From assembly GCF_036381655.1 (NCBI RefSeq), contig NZ_DASVCJ010000069.1:1-64000 (forward strand): a stretch of DNA of 64,000 nucleotides, in the 5' to 3' direction. The stretch's first letter is position 1. Each line of letters starts with the position of its first letter. The DNA comes from Ferrovibrio sp036381655. Its GTDB lineage: Bacteria; Pseudomonadota; Alphaproteobacteria; Ferrovibrionales; Ferrovibrionaceae. The notes below the pieces were generated by a model that worked only from the letters and a program-made list of their open reading frames with translations, was not told where the DNA came from and ran no database searches. Shown here piece by piece: positions 1 to 7,624 of this stretch. The position numbers were made by a program, and so were the translations under genes.

Positions 1-456
1 TTGTTTAAAGCGCGGCTGTGGCAGCAAATCTACAACCACAAAATTGACGATTATGCGGCCGAATCCATCGCTTACATTTATCGCGATAGCAGAATGATAA
101 AAACGTGGTCAAACGAGATTGTGCAAGATCGCGGCGCCGAAATTTCGGCGAGCAAGTTCGACTCACTTGTTATTCGCGTCATGATCGCACAGGCAAAAGC
201 GAAAGGTTGGACCCGCATCGAGATCGCGGGCGGCGACGCGACAATCGCGAAATATTTCGAGGATGCAGGTTTCGAAATCGCGAAGGTCGAAGAAGCGGCT
301 AAGCCCGCGTCAAGCGAGACTCCGCCGCTGCTTGAGTTTGCGATGACGCCTGCTGAACAGATGCGACGGCGGCAGGAGCGCGAGCGTGAAAAACGAAAAT
401 TCGAGGCGGAAGAACGGCGCCGGCAGGCGATGATGCCAAAGCCCAGGAGGTTTTAA
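1..456 (+). CDS. LPD7-domain protein, likely C-terminal part of a relaxase/mobilization protein (probably partial)
   Basis: The reading frame is open from the first base (a TTG that could be a start or just a leucine codon), so the gene probably begins outside the window. Residues ~15-100 resemble the LPD7 domain found at the C-terminus of MobA/VirD2-like relaxases: a strand-rich start followed by the helix and strand IAQAKAKGWTRIEIAGGDA, then EDAGFEIAKV. The last ~40 residues are a highly charged Arg/Glu/Lys tail. No relaxase catalytic motif lies in the visible part. It is followed after 1 nt by a second small gene and then by a plasmid-type rep gene, which supports a mobilization context. 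The domain call is by eye from family pattern; an independent LPD7-only protein is the alternative. Confidence 0.55.
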   Translation: MFKARLWQQIYNHKIDDYAAESIAYIYRDSRMIKTWSNEIVQDRGAEISASKFDSLVIRVMIAQAKAKGWTRIEIAGGDATIAKYFEDAGFEIAKVEEAAKPASSETPPLLEFAMTPAEQMRRRQEREREKRKFEAEERRRQAMMPKPRRF

Positions 457-457
457 T

Positions 458-661
458 ATGAACAAGGAAGAACTCGCAGCGCAGGCTGCGGCGCAGCTTA
501 AGAAAGCCAAAGAGAGGCTGCTGGAAATAGAAAGAAAGTACGATTTTCTGGGCTTCATAGACGGCGAAAAAGAGATTGAAAAGGAGAGCAGGCGCAGGCG
601 AGCGCGTGAGCATGTTGAAAATTATGAATTGTGGCGAAAAAGAAAGGCAAACGAGCGCTAA
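458..661 (+). CDS. Small charged coiled-coil protein of the mobile region, function unknown
   Basis: A 67-residue protein begins 1 nt after the upstream stop and has a perfect AGGAGG ribosome binding site at 445-450, so the two genes are almost certainly cotranslated. It is nearly all helix-forming: Ala/Lys/Glu-rich at the start (AAQAAAQLKKAKERLLEIE), then an acidic-basic tail ending WRKRKANER. No recognisable domain or membrane segment. A small accessory to the preceding LPD7/relaxase protein is a reasonable inference from position only. It is lower in GC than the chromosomal genes to the right. Confidence 0.6.
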   Translation: MNKEELAAQAAAQLKKAKERLLEIERKYDFLGFIDGEKEIEKESRRRRAREHVENYELWRKRKANER

Positions 662-760
662 AAAGTAGCGCCTCGGCCGGCGGCGCTTGCGTGATTTGAG
701 CGCCTCGCCGCCGCCCGGGGCTTTGGTATTGAACTTTTGAGAGCAGCGAATAAATGAATA

Positions 761-789
761 AGGCCCCAGCGCGGCAAACGCTGGGGCCT
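761..789. terminator. Perfect 11-bp stem hairpin in the rep leader (terminator or antisense-RNA structure)
   Basis: Arms AGGCCCCAGCG (761-771) and CGCTGGGGCCT (779-789) pair perfectly around a 7-nt loop. It sits between the small gene and rep, inside a 227-nt non-coding stretch (662-888) that also holds a GC-rich imperfect hairpin around 678-710. The tail after the stem (CTTA) is not a good U-tract on the + strand, while the sequence before it is A-rich, which would give U residues on the opposite strand. It can be a terminator for the upstream genes, for leftward transcription, or the core of an antisense RNA of the kind that controls ColE2-type rep genes. Confidence 0.55.
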
Positions 790-888
790 CTTAAATCTCG
801 CGGGGTTTCCGGCCGGCCGCGAGCGATGTCAAAAATATAGCTTGACACCGTGGAAAGGCAAGGCCGGAAGAGAAGGTTTCCGGCCCTA

Positions 889-1869
889 ATGTCTCTACAA
901 ATTCTCGACAACCTCGCAAGCTTGAACCGGCTGCCACGCCGCATGCTTGTGCATGACCCCGCGACCGCGTCGGGAGCGTGGCGCACGTCGATAAAACGGG
1001 CGCGCGAGTTGGATGTTGAGCGCGTCGCGTTTAATACTGGCACGTTTATTAACTGCCTGACTATCGATCTCGACGGCGAGGCCGCAGAAGAGCACCGCTG
1101 GGAAGACCTTGGGCTTCCGCCGACAATCTCAGTTCAGAACCTTGCCGGGAGCCGATCCCGCCGGCCCGGGCGCCATGATTCTTATTTTTTGGAAACGCCA
1201 GTCTTTAGCGGCGCGGCCGCGACCAAGCCCCTGAAGTATGCGCGCCTTGTGCGGCGCGCATTGACAGCGGCCCTCGGGGGCGATCCCCATTATTCGAATT
1301 TATTGACGAAAAGCCCTTGGCACTCGCGCCACAAACTGACGACGCCGCATAATTGGACGGGCGGCGCACAAGGCTTTCTATACACTTTGGATTATATTGC
1401 CAGCGCGATTGATCTCGACTATTGGGCCGACCGCTTCAAACATGATGACGCACGGCGCGGCGTCATGCCTCGACTCGATGATTCGGCGCGCAATGTTTCG
1501 CTCTTTGACGCAGCCCGGCATTTCGCATACTCGATGCCCCAGTTTAATTCAGCAGCGCTCACGGCTTTCATCGACGAACAGAATATGCTGTTCATCGAGC
1601 CATTAAAGATTAGCGAAACGCGCAGTATCGCGCGAAGCATCGAAAAATGGATGAAGCACACTTACGCAGCGCGCGGCGAGCGCAATATAGAAAAGCAGGC
1701 AGAGCGCGGCAAAATCAGCGGCGGAATTCGCCGCGCCGATGCCCGGGGCCCAGAATACCTCGCTCGCCACCAGGCGGGCGAAAGCTGGCAGCAGATCGCC
1801 GATAGCGTCGGCAAGACCCGCGAAGCGGTTAAACAGGCCGCCCGCCGCGCCGCCGGATGGGCATCCTGA
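889..1869 (+). CDS. rep: ColE2-type plasmid replication initiation protein (replicase family)
   Basis: ColE2-type Rep proteins bind an origin just downstream of their own gene and act as a primase that lays a very short RNA primer. The 326-residue product shows the family pattern: an N-terminal region with INCLTIDLD, then the GGDPHYSNLLTKSPWH stretch (around residues 123-138 from this start), matching the family's DPHY-x4-TKNP-H pattern, and a C-terminal part from about residue 275 (GGIRRADARGPEYLARHQAG, then a short HTH-like SWQQIADSVGKTREAVKQAA) suited to DNA binding. An upstream in-frame GTG at 850 has no ribosome site; ATG 889 has AGAAGG about 12 nt upstream and is preferred. Composition is lower GC than the chromosome to the right. 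Iteron-like repeats follow 34 nt after the stop. Confidence 0.78.
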   Translation: MSLQILDNLASLNRLPRRMLVHDPATASGAWRTSIKRARELDVERVAFNTGTFINCLTIDLDGEAAEEHRWEDLGLPPTISVQNLAGSRSRRPGRHDSYFLETPVFSGAAATKPLKYARLVRRALTAALGGDPHYSNLLTKSPWHSRHKLTTPHNWTGGAQGFLYTLDYIASAIDLDYWADRFKHDDARRGVMPRLDDSARNVSLFDAARHFAYSMPQFNSAALTAFIDEQNMLFIEPLKISETRSIARSIEKWMKHTYAARGERNIEKQAERGKISGGIRRADARGPEYLARHQAGESWQQIADSVGKTREAVKQAARRAAGWAS

Positions 1870-1903
1870 CCTGGCAGTGGGGGGGGGTACGGGAACCATC
1901 AGA

Positions 1904-1945
1904 TAGTAGAGCAGCCGTATTAGTTAGTAGAGCAGCTGTATTCCG
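1904..1945. repeat. Two 21-bp tandem direct repeats, candidate origin iterons
   Basis: The unit TAGTAGAGCAGCCGTAT (1904-1920) recurs as TAGTAGAGCAGCTGTAT (1925-1941) with a period of exactly 21 bp and one mismatch over 17 bases. It lies 34 nt downstream of the ColE2-type rep gene, the place where the origin lies in that plasmid family. About two helical turns of spacing suits tandem binding of one protein. Origin identity is inferred; the repeat itself is directly visible. Confidence 0.7.
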
Positions 1946-1952
1946 CAAACGG

Positions 1953-1969
1953 CGATTTTTTTGAAATCG
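1953..1969. other. Small hairpin next to the repeats, part of the candidate origin
   Basis: CGATTT (1953-1958) and AAATCG (1964-1969) pair around the loop TTTTG, immediately right of the iteron-like repeats and in an A/T-rich patch. It may be a part of the origin or a weak terminator for rep. Confidence 0.4.
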
Positions 1970-2331
1970 AAAGGGCACTTTTCAACCCTCAGGGGCACCG
2001 CCCCGGGGCTGCCGCCCCGGACCCCGCCGACAGGGGCTTGGGGGCGGCGCAAATGGCAGCAGACACCGCCAGCGCGCAACGAATGCCCCGCGCGAAGGCC
2101 GAAAATTTGCCCGCCCAGGGCCTCCGGGCGGCCCGACCATACAGAATGGCGGCCAGCAGATGAAAGCTTCCTGCGGCTTTAAAAACCGCCTTTAAAATTG
2201 TTTCGCGCCTCGGGAACTGGTACACAAATGGCCGGCCGGCAGTACACGCCGGCTCAAAGCGTCCGGAAAATATTCATACTTTTCAACCGTTTGTTGCATC
2301 GCGAGTGATGCCCCTTGGTTTCCCGGCGGGC
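1970..2331. other. Non-coding junction region between plasmid-like segment and chromosome
   Basis: About 360 bp with no convincing gene. The left part (1990-2050) is a run of C and G blocks able to fold on itself (for example GCCCCGGGGC and repeated CCGCCCCGG), a style common around the ends of mobilizable elements. The right part (2170-2300) is more A/T-rich with GCGGCTTTAAAAACCGC-like symmetry. The composition change and the change of gene type place the element/chromosome boundary somewhere here. An 11-bp match (ACTTTTCAACC) occurs at 1977 and 2278, too short to be called an attachment site. Confidence 0.4.
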
Positions 2332-3237
2332 TCACCACTTCACTTCCCTATTCCGACCGCCTGCCAGCAGGCGGGCGACGCAGCGCCGCACGCCATCCTG
2401 CCAGGGCGGCAGGACCAGGTTGTAAACCTGCCAGATTTTCGCGGTGTCGAGCACCGAATTGGTTGGGCGTTTTGCCGGCGTCGGATAGTCCGCCGTCGTG
2501 ATCGCCTGTACCGGCACGCTGCGAACGCCGCATTGCGCGGCCACCGTCATGATTTCCCTGGCAAAGCCGCACCAAGTGGCGCTGCCGGCGCCGGCCAGAT
2601 GGAAGATGTCGGTCAGCGCCGCATTGGCAGGCTCCGCCACCAGGCGGGTGGTCATCGCGAGAATGGCGGAGGCGAGGTCGGGGGCGTAGGTCGGCGAGCC
2701 ATGCTGGTCATCGACAACGCGCAAGCCATCGCGCTCGCGGGCCAAACGCAGCATGGTCTTGACGAAGTTGTTGCCGAAGGGGCTATGCACCCAGGCGGTC
2801 CGCAGCACGACGGCCCGCGCGCCGCTGGCCAGCACGGCCTGCTCGCCCTCCCATTTCGAACGACCGTATACCCCCTGCGGATTACAGTCGTCGCCCTCGC
2901 GCCAGGCGCCGGGCTTGCATCCATCGAAAACATAGTCGGTGGAAACGTGAATCAGCGGCAGGTGCTGGCGGTAGCAGGCTTCCGCAACAGCGGCCGCGCC
3001 GTCCCGGTTTACGCGGAAAGCCATATCCGGTTCGCTCTCCGCCCTGTCGACGGCTGTATAGGCGGCCGCGTTGACGACAATGTCAGCCTTTACCGACGCC
3101 AGGGCAGCCTTGACCGTGTCCGGACTGGACAGATCGAGTTGCGGACGCCCGAGCAACATCACCTCGCTCGGCGCGGCCTCCAGCAGGGAATGCGCCAACT
3201 GGCCAGTTGCACTGCCGATGACGGCGATGCGCGGCAT
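2332..3237 (-). CDS. rmlD: dTDP-4-dehydrorhamnose reductase
   Basis: Catalyses the last step of dTDP-L-rhamnose synthesis, the NAD(P)H-dependent reduction of dTDP-4-dehydro-L-rhamnose in the cytoplasm. The 301-residue protein has the N-terminal nucleotide-binding stretch with TGQLAHSL, the SDR motif STDYVFDG and the catalytic YGRSK, followed by SPTYAPDLA, all typical of RmlD. It is the last gene of rmlA-rmlC-rmlD on the minus strand, starting 6 nt after rmlC stops. Rhamnose would feed LPS O-antigen or exopolysaccharide. The 3' end is next to the plasmid-like segment. Confidence 0.93.
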   Translation of the reverse strand: MPRIAVIGSATGQLAHSLLEAAPSEVMLLGRPQLDLSSPDTVKAALASVKADIVVNAAAYTAVDRAESEPDMAFRVNRDGAAAVAEACYRQHLPLIHVSTDYVFDGCKPGAWREGDDCNPQGVYGRSKWEGEQAVLASGARAVVLRTAWVHSPFGNNFVKTMLRLARERDGLRVVDDQHGSPTYAPDLASAILAMTTRLVAEPANAALTDIFHLAGAGSATWCGFAREIMTVAAQCGVRSVPVQAITTADYPTPAKRPTNSVLDTAKIWQVYNLVLPPWQDGVRRCVARLLAGGRNREVKW

Positions 3238-3243
3238 CGCCGT

Positions 3244-3843
3244 TCAGACCTCGTCGCGCTTGCCGCCATTGCCAACGACAAGCGGCGGCAGCGGGAAATA
3301 CGGCGGTAGGACCCGAGCCTCGCTGAGCAGGGGCGCCCGTTGGTCTCTCGGCGCAATGACCGGCTCTCCCCTTACCTGCCAGTCGATGCCGATCGCCGGA
3401 TCGTCCCAGCGGATGACGTGCTCGCAATTCGGATCGTAAGGCGCCGTGCACTGATAGAGAAAATCGGCGCTGTCGCTCAGCACGGCAAAGCCATGCGCGA
3501 AGCCCGGCGGAATCCAAAGCTGGCGATGGTTGTCGCCGGACAGGATCGTTCCGGTCCACTTGCCGAATGTGGGCGAGCCTTTGCGGATATCGACCGCGAC
3601 ATCGAAGACCTCGCCGGCCAAGGCGGTGACCAATTTGCCCTGACCGTGCGGTTCCTGATAATGCAATCCCCGGATGACATTCCTGCGCGAGCGGGAAAAA
3701 TTGGCCTGCACGGAGGGAACACCCAGGCCGTGATTGAGATAGCGCGGCGCGTTCCACAGCTCCTTGATGAAGCCGCGATCGTCAGAGAAATGGCGCATCT
3801 CGATGATGAAGACATCCGGCAGATCGGTCGCGAAAATGCGCAT
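3244..3843 (-). CDS. rmlC: dTDP-4-dehydrorhamnose 3,5-epimerase
   Basis: Epimerises C3 and C5 of dTDP-4-dehydro-6-deoxy-glucose. The 199-residue cupin shows the family landmarks: DDRGFIKELWN, SRSRRNVIRGLHYQ with the catalytic histidine, PTFGKW, and the PPGFAHGFAVLSD core. The frame is open far upstream, but ATG at 3843 gives a normal RmlC start (MRIFATDLPDVFIIE) 2 nt after the rmlA stop and is chosen. The last ~20 residues beyond the cupin are a proline-rich tail. Confidence 0.93.
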   Translation of the reverse strand: MRIFATDLPDVFIIEMRHFSDDRGFIKELWNAPRYLNHGLGVPSVQANFSRSRRNVIRGLHYQEPHGQGKLVTALAGEVFDVAVDIRKGSPTFGKWTGTILSGDNHRQLWIPPGFAHGFAVLSDSADFLYQCTAPYDPNCEHVIRWDDPAIGIDWQVRGEPVIAPRDQRAPLLSEARVLPPYFPLPPLVVGNGGKRDEV

Positions 3844-3845
3844 AG

Positions 3846-4730
3846 TCAGCTCCGCTCCCCGTATTCTTTCAGGATACGATGGAGATACTGGCCGTAGCCG
3901 TTCTTGGTGCCATAGGCATCGGCAATCCTGCGCACCTGATCGACCCCGATAAAGCCGGACCGCCAGGCGATTTCCTCGGGTGCCGCGATCTTCAGGCCCT
4001 GGCGCTTCTCGACCGTGGCGATGAAATTGCAGGCATCCAGCAGGCTGTCCGGGGTGCCGGTATCCAGCCAGGCAAAGCCGCGGCCGAACAATTCGACCTT
4101 CAACTGGCCCCGTTGCAGATAGACATTGTTGAGGTCCGTGATTTCCAGCTCGCCGCGCTTGGATGGCTTTAGCGTTGCTGCGATGTCGCAGACATCCCGG
4201 TCGTAAAAATAGAGCCCCGTCACCGCCCAGTTGCTCGGCGCCGGATTCGGCTTTTCGATGATGGCGCGTACGGATTTGTCGGGGTTGAGATCGAGCACGC
4301 CGTAACGTTCCGGATCGGCCACCCAATAGCCGAATACCACCGCGCCTTTCTCGCTGGCAGCGGCACGGCGCAAGACATCCCCGAATCCCTCGCCGTAGAA
4401 GATGTTATCGCCCAGCACGAGAGCACAGGCCTCGCCATCGATGAATTGACGACCGATGATGAAGGCTTCGGCAATACCCCTGGGTTCGAGCTGGACGGCG
4501 TAGGTGATCGCCAGGCCCCACTGACCACCATCGCCCAGCAGATTGCGGAAAGCGACCTGATCGCGCGGCGTGGTGATCACCATGATCTCGCGGATGCCGG
4601 CCAGCATCAGCGTGGCTAGCGGATAATAGATCATCGGCTTGTCGTAGATGGGCAGGAGCTGCTTGCTGGTGACTGCCGTCGCCGGGTGCAGCCGGGTGCC
4701 GGCTCCGCCGGCCAGAATGATGCCTTTCAT
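3846..4730 (-). CDS. rmlA: Glucose-1-phosphate thymidylyltransferase
   Basis: Makes dTDP-glucose from dTTP and glucose 1-phosphate, the entry to dTDP-rhamnose. The 294-residue product starts with the nucleotide-binding loop GIILAGGAGTRLHPAT and has SKQLLPIYDKPMIYYPL, LGDNIFYG and FAWLDTGTPDSLL, all family signatures, at normal length. It heads the minus-strand rml operon; the ~80 bp upstream would hold its promoter. rmlB (the 4,6-dehydratase needed between RmlA and RmlC) is not in the window and must be elsewhere or lost. Confidence 0.95.
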   Translation of the reverse strand: MKGIILAGGAGTRLHPATAVTSKQLLPIYDKPMIYYPLATLMLAGIREIMVITTPRDQVAFRNLLGDGGQWGLAITYAVQLEPRGIAEAFIIGRQFIDGEACALVLGDNIFYGEGFGDVLRRAAASEKGAVVFGYWVADPERYGVLDLNPDKSVRAIIEKPNPAPSNWAVTGLYFYDRDVCDIAATLKPSKRGELEITDLNNVYLQRGQLKVELFGRGFAWLDTGTPDSLLDACNFIATVEKRQGLKIAAPEEIAWRSGFIGVDQVRRIADAYGTKNGYGQYLHRILKEYGERS

Positions 4731-4807
4731 GCGATCCTCGCCTTCATCTATCGCACCGTTCTCGATTACCGGCCAAGATCGTTAACGAATCATAACGACC
4801 TCGCCGC

Positions 4808-4924
4808 CTACCGCCAGTTCCGGGGGAGCCGGAAAGCCACCTGGGCGACCCCGTAAGCCAAGGCTCCGCAGATCGCGGCCAGGGCAAAGACACGGCCGTG
4901 CCGCAACAGAGGCCCTGGCGTCAC
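4808..4924 (-). CDS. 38-residue single-span membrane peptide coupled to tgt
   Basis: A GTG start overlaps the tgt stop as GTGA, and the frame runs 38 codons to TAG. The product (MTPGPLLRHGRVFALAAI..., ending LPRNWR) has one hydrophobic segment of about 18-20 residues (VFALAAICGALAYGVAQ) flanked by Arg/His on the N side and Arg at the end, as expected for a tiny inner-membrane protein. The 4-nt overlap implies translational coupling to tRNA-guanine transglycosylase. I do not recognise a family. It could be a chance frame, but overlap, hydrophobicity and basic flanks agree. Confidence 0.5.
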   Translation of the reverse strand: MTPGPLLRHGRVFALAAICGALAYGVAQVAFRLPRNWR

Positions 4925-6048
4925 GGCAATGGCTCGATATCGCCCAGGGCCTGATCGCGGTGGAAAGCCCCGGCAAAAGACCCCAGCCGCCCCTCGGCGA
5001 TCGCCTGCCGCATGCCCCGCATCAGATCCTGGTAATACGTCAGGTTATGGGCGGTCATCAGCATGGCCCCAAGGATCTCGTCCGACCGCACCAGATGATG
5101 CAGGTAGGCCCGGCTGTAGTTGCGGCAAGCCGGACAACGGCAATGCTCGTCCAGCGGCCGCGGATCCTCGGCATGGCGGGCATTGCGGATATTGACGCTG
5201 CCGCGGCGCGTGAAGGCCTGGCCGGTACGGCCCGACCGTGTCGGCAGGACGCAGTCGAACATGTCGATGCCGCGCTGCACGGCCCCGACGAGATCGGATG
5301 GTTTGCCCACCCCCATCAGATAACGCGGCCGATCCTGCGGCAGGTGCGGCACAGTCACATCGAGGGTAGCGAACATCTCTTCCTGCGTTTCGCCCACGGC
5401 CAGGCCGCCCACGGCATAGCCATCGAAACCGATCCCGACCAGCCCGTTGGCCGACTGCTCACGCAGTCCCGCATTGGTGCCGCCTTGGACGATGCCGAAC
5501 AGGCCGTAGCCGGCACGCGGCTTAAAGGCCTGCTTGCTGCGTTCAGCCCAGCGCAAGCTCAGCCGCATGGCCTGATCCATGCGCAGTTCGCTGGCCGGCA
5601 GCTTGATGCATTCATCGAGCTGCATGGTGATGGTCGCATCCAGCAGATGCTGGATTTCGATCGACCGTTCCGGCGTCAATTCATAGCGCGCACCGTCGAT
5701 ATGCGACTGGAATGCAACCCCCTGCTCGGTCACCTTGTTGAGCTGCGCCAGCGACATTACCTGAAAGCCGCCCGAATCGGTCAGGATCGGCCCTGGCCAA
5801 TTCATGAAGGCGTGCAGGCCGCCCAGTTTGGCGATCCGTTCCGCCGTCGGCCGCAGCATCAGGTGATAAGTATTCCCCAGGATGATCTGCGCTCCGGTTT
5901 CCGCAACCCATTCCGGCGCCATGGCCTTGACTGTGGCGGCAGTGCCGACCGGCATGAAAGTCGGCGTATCGATCACACCATGGGCGGTTTCCAGCCGCCC
6001 GAGGCGGGCAGCGCCATCCTGCTTGTGAAGGGTATAGCGAAGCGTCAT
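4921..6048 (-). CDS. tgt: tRNA-guanine(34) transglycosylase
   Basis: Exchanges guanine for the queuosine precursor preQ1 at the wobble base of GUN-anticodon tRNAs. The 375-residue protein has the pocket and catalytic motif LTDSGGFQVMSL, the nucleophile region MFDCVLPTRSGRTGQAFT and the zinc site CRCPACRNYSRAYLHHL. The frame is open about 119 codons upstream into queA, but ATG at 6048 gives the standard start (MTLRYTLHKQDGAARLGRLET) and normal length. It begins 11 nt after queA, with which it shares the queuosine pathway, in the gyrA-coaD-ppiA-ppiB-queA-tgt operon. Confidence 0.96.
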   Translation of the reverse strand: MTLRYTLHKQDGAARLGRLETAHGVIDTPTFMPVGTAATVKAMAPEWVAETGAQIILGNTYHLMLRPTAERIAKLGGLHAFMNWPGPILTDSGGFQVMSLAQLNKVTEQGVAFQSHIDGARYELTPERSIEIQHLLDATITMQLDECIKLPASELRMDQAMRLSLRWAERSKQAFKPRAGYGLFGIVQGGTNAGLREQSANGLVGIGFDGYAVGGLAVGETQEEMFATLDVTVPHLPQDRPRYLMGVGKPSDLVGAVQRGIDMFDCVLPTRSGRTGQAFTRRGSVNIRNARHAEDPRPLDEHCRCPACRNYSRAYLHHLVRSDEILGAMLMTAHNLTYYQDLMRGMRQAIAEGRLGSFAGAFHRDQALGDIEPLP

Positions 6049-6059
6049 GTCTCGACCAA

Positions 6060-7100
6060 TCAGCGGAGCAACAGGCTTGTATCGCCGTAGGAATAGAACC
6101 GGAAGCCTTTCTCCACGGCATGGCGGTAAATGGCCCGTTGCGCTTCCACCCCGACGAAGGCGGCCACCAGCATCACCAGGGTCGATTTCGGCAAATGGAA
6201 ATTCGTGATCAGGCCATCGGCAACATGAAAGTTGAAGCCGGGGGTGATGAAGATATCCGTCTCTCCCCGGAAGGGCTGCACTTCGCCAGTCCGGGCCGCT
6301 GTTTCCAGGAGGCGCAACGACGTCGTGCCGACCGCGATGATCCTCCCCCCGGCTGCCTTGGCGGCCCGGATTGCCTCCACGGTCGCCGGCGATACCTCGC
6401 CCCATTCGGCGTGCATCCGATGCTCTTCGATTCTGTCGGCCTTGACCGGCACGAAGGTGCCCGCCCCGACATGCAAGGTCACCCGCGCCAGCCCCACGCC
6501 GATCCCTTTTAGACGGCGGACCAGCTCCGGCGTGAAATGCAGGCCCGCCGTGGGCGCCGCGACAGCGCCAAGCTTCTCGGCGAAGACGGTCTGATAATCG
6601 AGTCGATCCCGCTCATCGGCGGCACGGCGTGCCGTGATATAGGGAGGCAACGGCATGGCCCCGACCTTTTCCAGAGCCGCCAACAGTTCGGCATCATCGC
6701 GATCGAAGGCCAGAACCAAGCGCTCGCCGGCACGATCGATCATCTCGGCATCTATATCGCCATCGAAGCGGATATGATCGCCAATTTTCAGGCGCCGGGC
6801 CGGCTTCGCCATGGCGGTCCAGCGCCGTCGCCCTTCGGACTTCAGCAGCAAGGCTTCGATGCGAACCTCCGCCGGTCCGCGCCGCCGGCAGCCATAGAGT
6901 TTGGCGGGAATGACTTTGGTGTCGTTGAAAATCAGCAGATCGTTAGGCTGCAGCAACAGCGGCAGGTCGCGCACGACCCATTCCTTTGGATCGATACCCT
7001 TCGGCGTGTAATGCAGCAGCCGTGCCGCCTCCCGCGGTACCGCTGGTCGATCGGCAATCAGGGCCGGCGGGAGGTCGAAGTCAAAATCGGCAACCAGCAT
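6060..7100 (-). CDS. queA: S-adenosylmethionine:tRNA ribosyltransferase-isomerase
   Basis: Transfers and rearranges the ribose of AdoMet onto preQ1-modified tRNA to give epoxyqueuosine. The 346-residue protein carries FDFDLPPALIADRP near the start, LLIFNDTKVIPAKLYG, PTAGLHFTPEL and LHVGAGTFVPV, all QueA hallmarks, and ends with FYSYGD. A longer frame starts upstream at 7373, inside ppiB; ATG 7100 gives the normal N-terminus. Spacing to ppiB is 28 nt and to tgt 11 nt. Confidence 0.95.
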   Translation of the reverse strand: MLVADFDFDLPPALIADRPAVPREAARLLHYTPKGIDPKEWVVRDLPLLLQPNDLLIFNDTKVIPAKLYGCRRRGPAEVRIEALLLKSEGRRRWTAMAKPARRLKIGDHIRFDGDIDAEMIDRAGERLVLAFDRDDAELLAALEKVGAMPLPPYITARRAADERDRLDYQTVFAEKLGAVAAPTAGLHFTPELVRRLKGIGVGLARVTLHVGAGTFVPVKADRIEEHRMHAEWGEVSPATVEAIRAAKAAGGRIIAVGTTSLRLLETAARTGEVQPFRGETDIFITPGFNFHVADGLITNFHLPKSTLVMLVAAFVGVEAQRAIYRHAVEKGFRFYSYGDTSLLLR

Positions 7101-7128
7101 GGCTTCCCCCTCCCGGGGGGCAGCAACG

Positions 7129-7611
7129 TCACGCCGCGTCGGCAGCGACGCGCATGGAGACGATCTGGTCGGGATTGCTGACCGCGCCATTGCGGGCCTG
7201 GTCGCCACGCTTGATGGCATCGACATGCTCCATGCCATCGACCACCTCGCCCCAGACGGTGTATTGGCCGTCAAGGAAGCGCGCATCCCCGAAGCAGATG
7301 AAGAACTGGCTATCGGCGCTGTCCGGATGCTGTGCCCGCGCCATCGAGCAGGTACCGCGCACATGCGGCGCATCGGAGAATTCCGCCTTCAATCTCTGGC
7401 CCGAACCGCCGGTGCCGTCACCACGCGGATCGCCGGTCTGCGCCATGAAGCCGTCGATTACGCGATGGAAGACGATGCCGTCATAAAAGCCTTCGCGCAC
7501 CAGCTTCTTGATCCGCTTGACATGGTCGGGAGCCAGGTCCGGTCGCAGCGCGATGGTGACGCGGCCATCCTTCAAATCAAGATAGAGGGTGTTTTCCAGA
7601 TCGGCCGCCAT
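7129..7611 (-). CDS. ppiB: Cytoplasmic cyclophilin-type peptidyl-prolyl isomerase
   Basis: A 160-residue cyclophilin catalysing cis-trans isomerisation of proline bonds. It contains FYDGIVFHRVIDGFMAQTGD, GTGGSGQRLKAEF, SMARAQHPDSADSQFFIC and YTVWGEV, the active-site elements of the family. ATG 7611 is preceded by GAGGTGA; there is no signal peptide, so it is expected in the cytoplasm. It follows a close paralogue with a signal peptide after 13 nt, and the two proteins are alike along their whole catalytic domain, indicating a tandem duplication. Confidence 0.93.
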   Translation of the reverse strand: MAADLENTLYLDLKDGRVTIALRPDLAPDHVKRIKKLVREGFYDGIVFHRVIDGFMAQTGDPRGDGTGGSGQRLKAEFSDAPHVRGTCSMARAQHPDSADSQFFICFGDARFLDGQYTVWGEVVDGMEHVDAIKRGDQARNGAVSNPDQIVSMRVAADAA

Positions 7612-7624
7612 AGTCACCTCCACA

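Noticed and set aside
1961..2225. Short frames in the GC-rich region after rep
   Set aside because: Pro/Arg-rich low-complexity translations on both strands, typical of C/G runs; no start signals.
1977..2288. 11-bp direct repeat ACTTTTCAACC as an attachment site
   Set aside because: Too short, no integrase or tRNA nearby, and the left end of the element is not visible.
4960..6090. 376-codon + strand frame over tgt
   Set aside because: Antisense shadow; tgt has all catalytic and zinc motifs.
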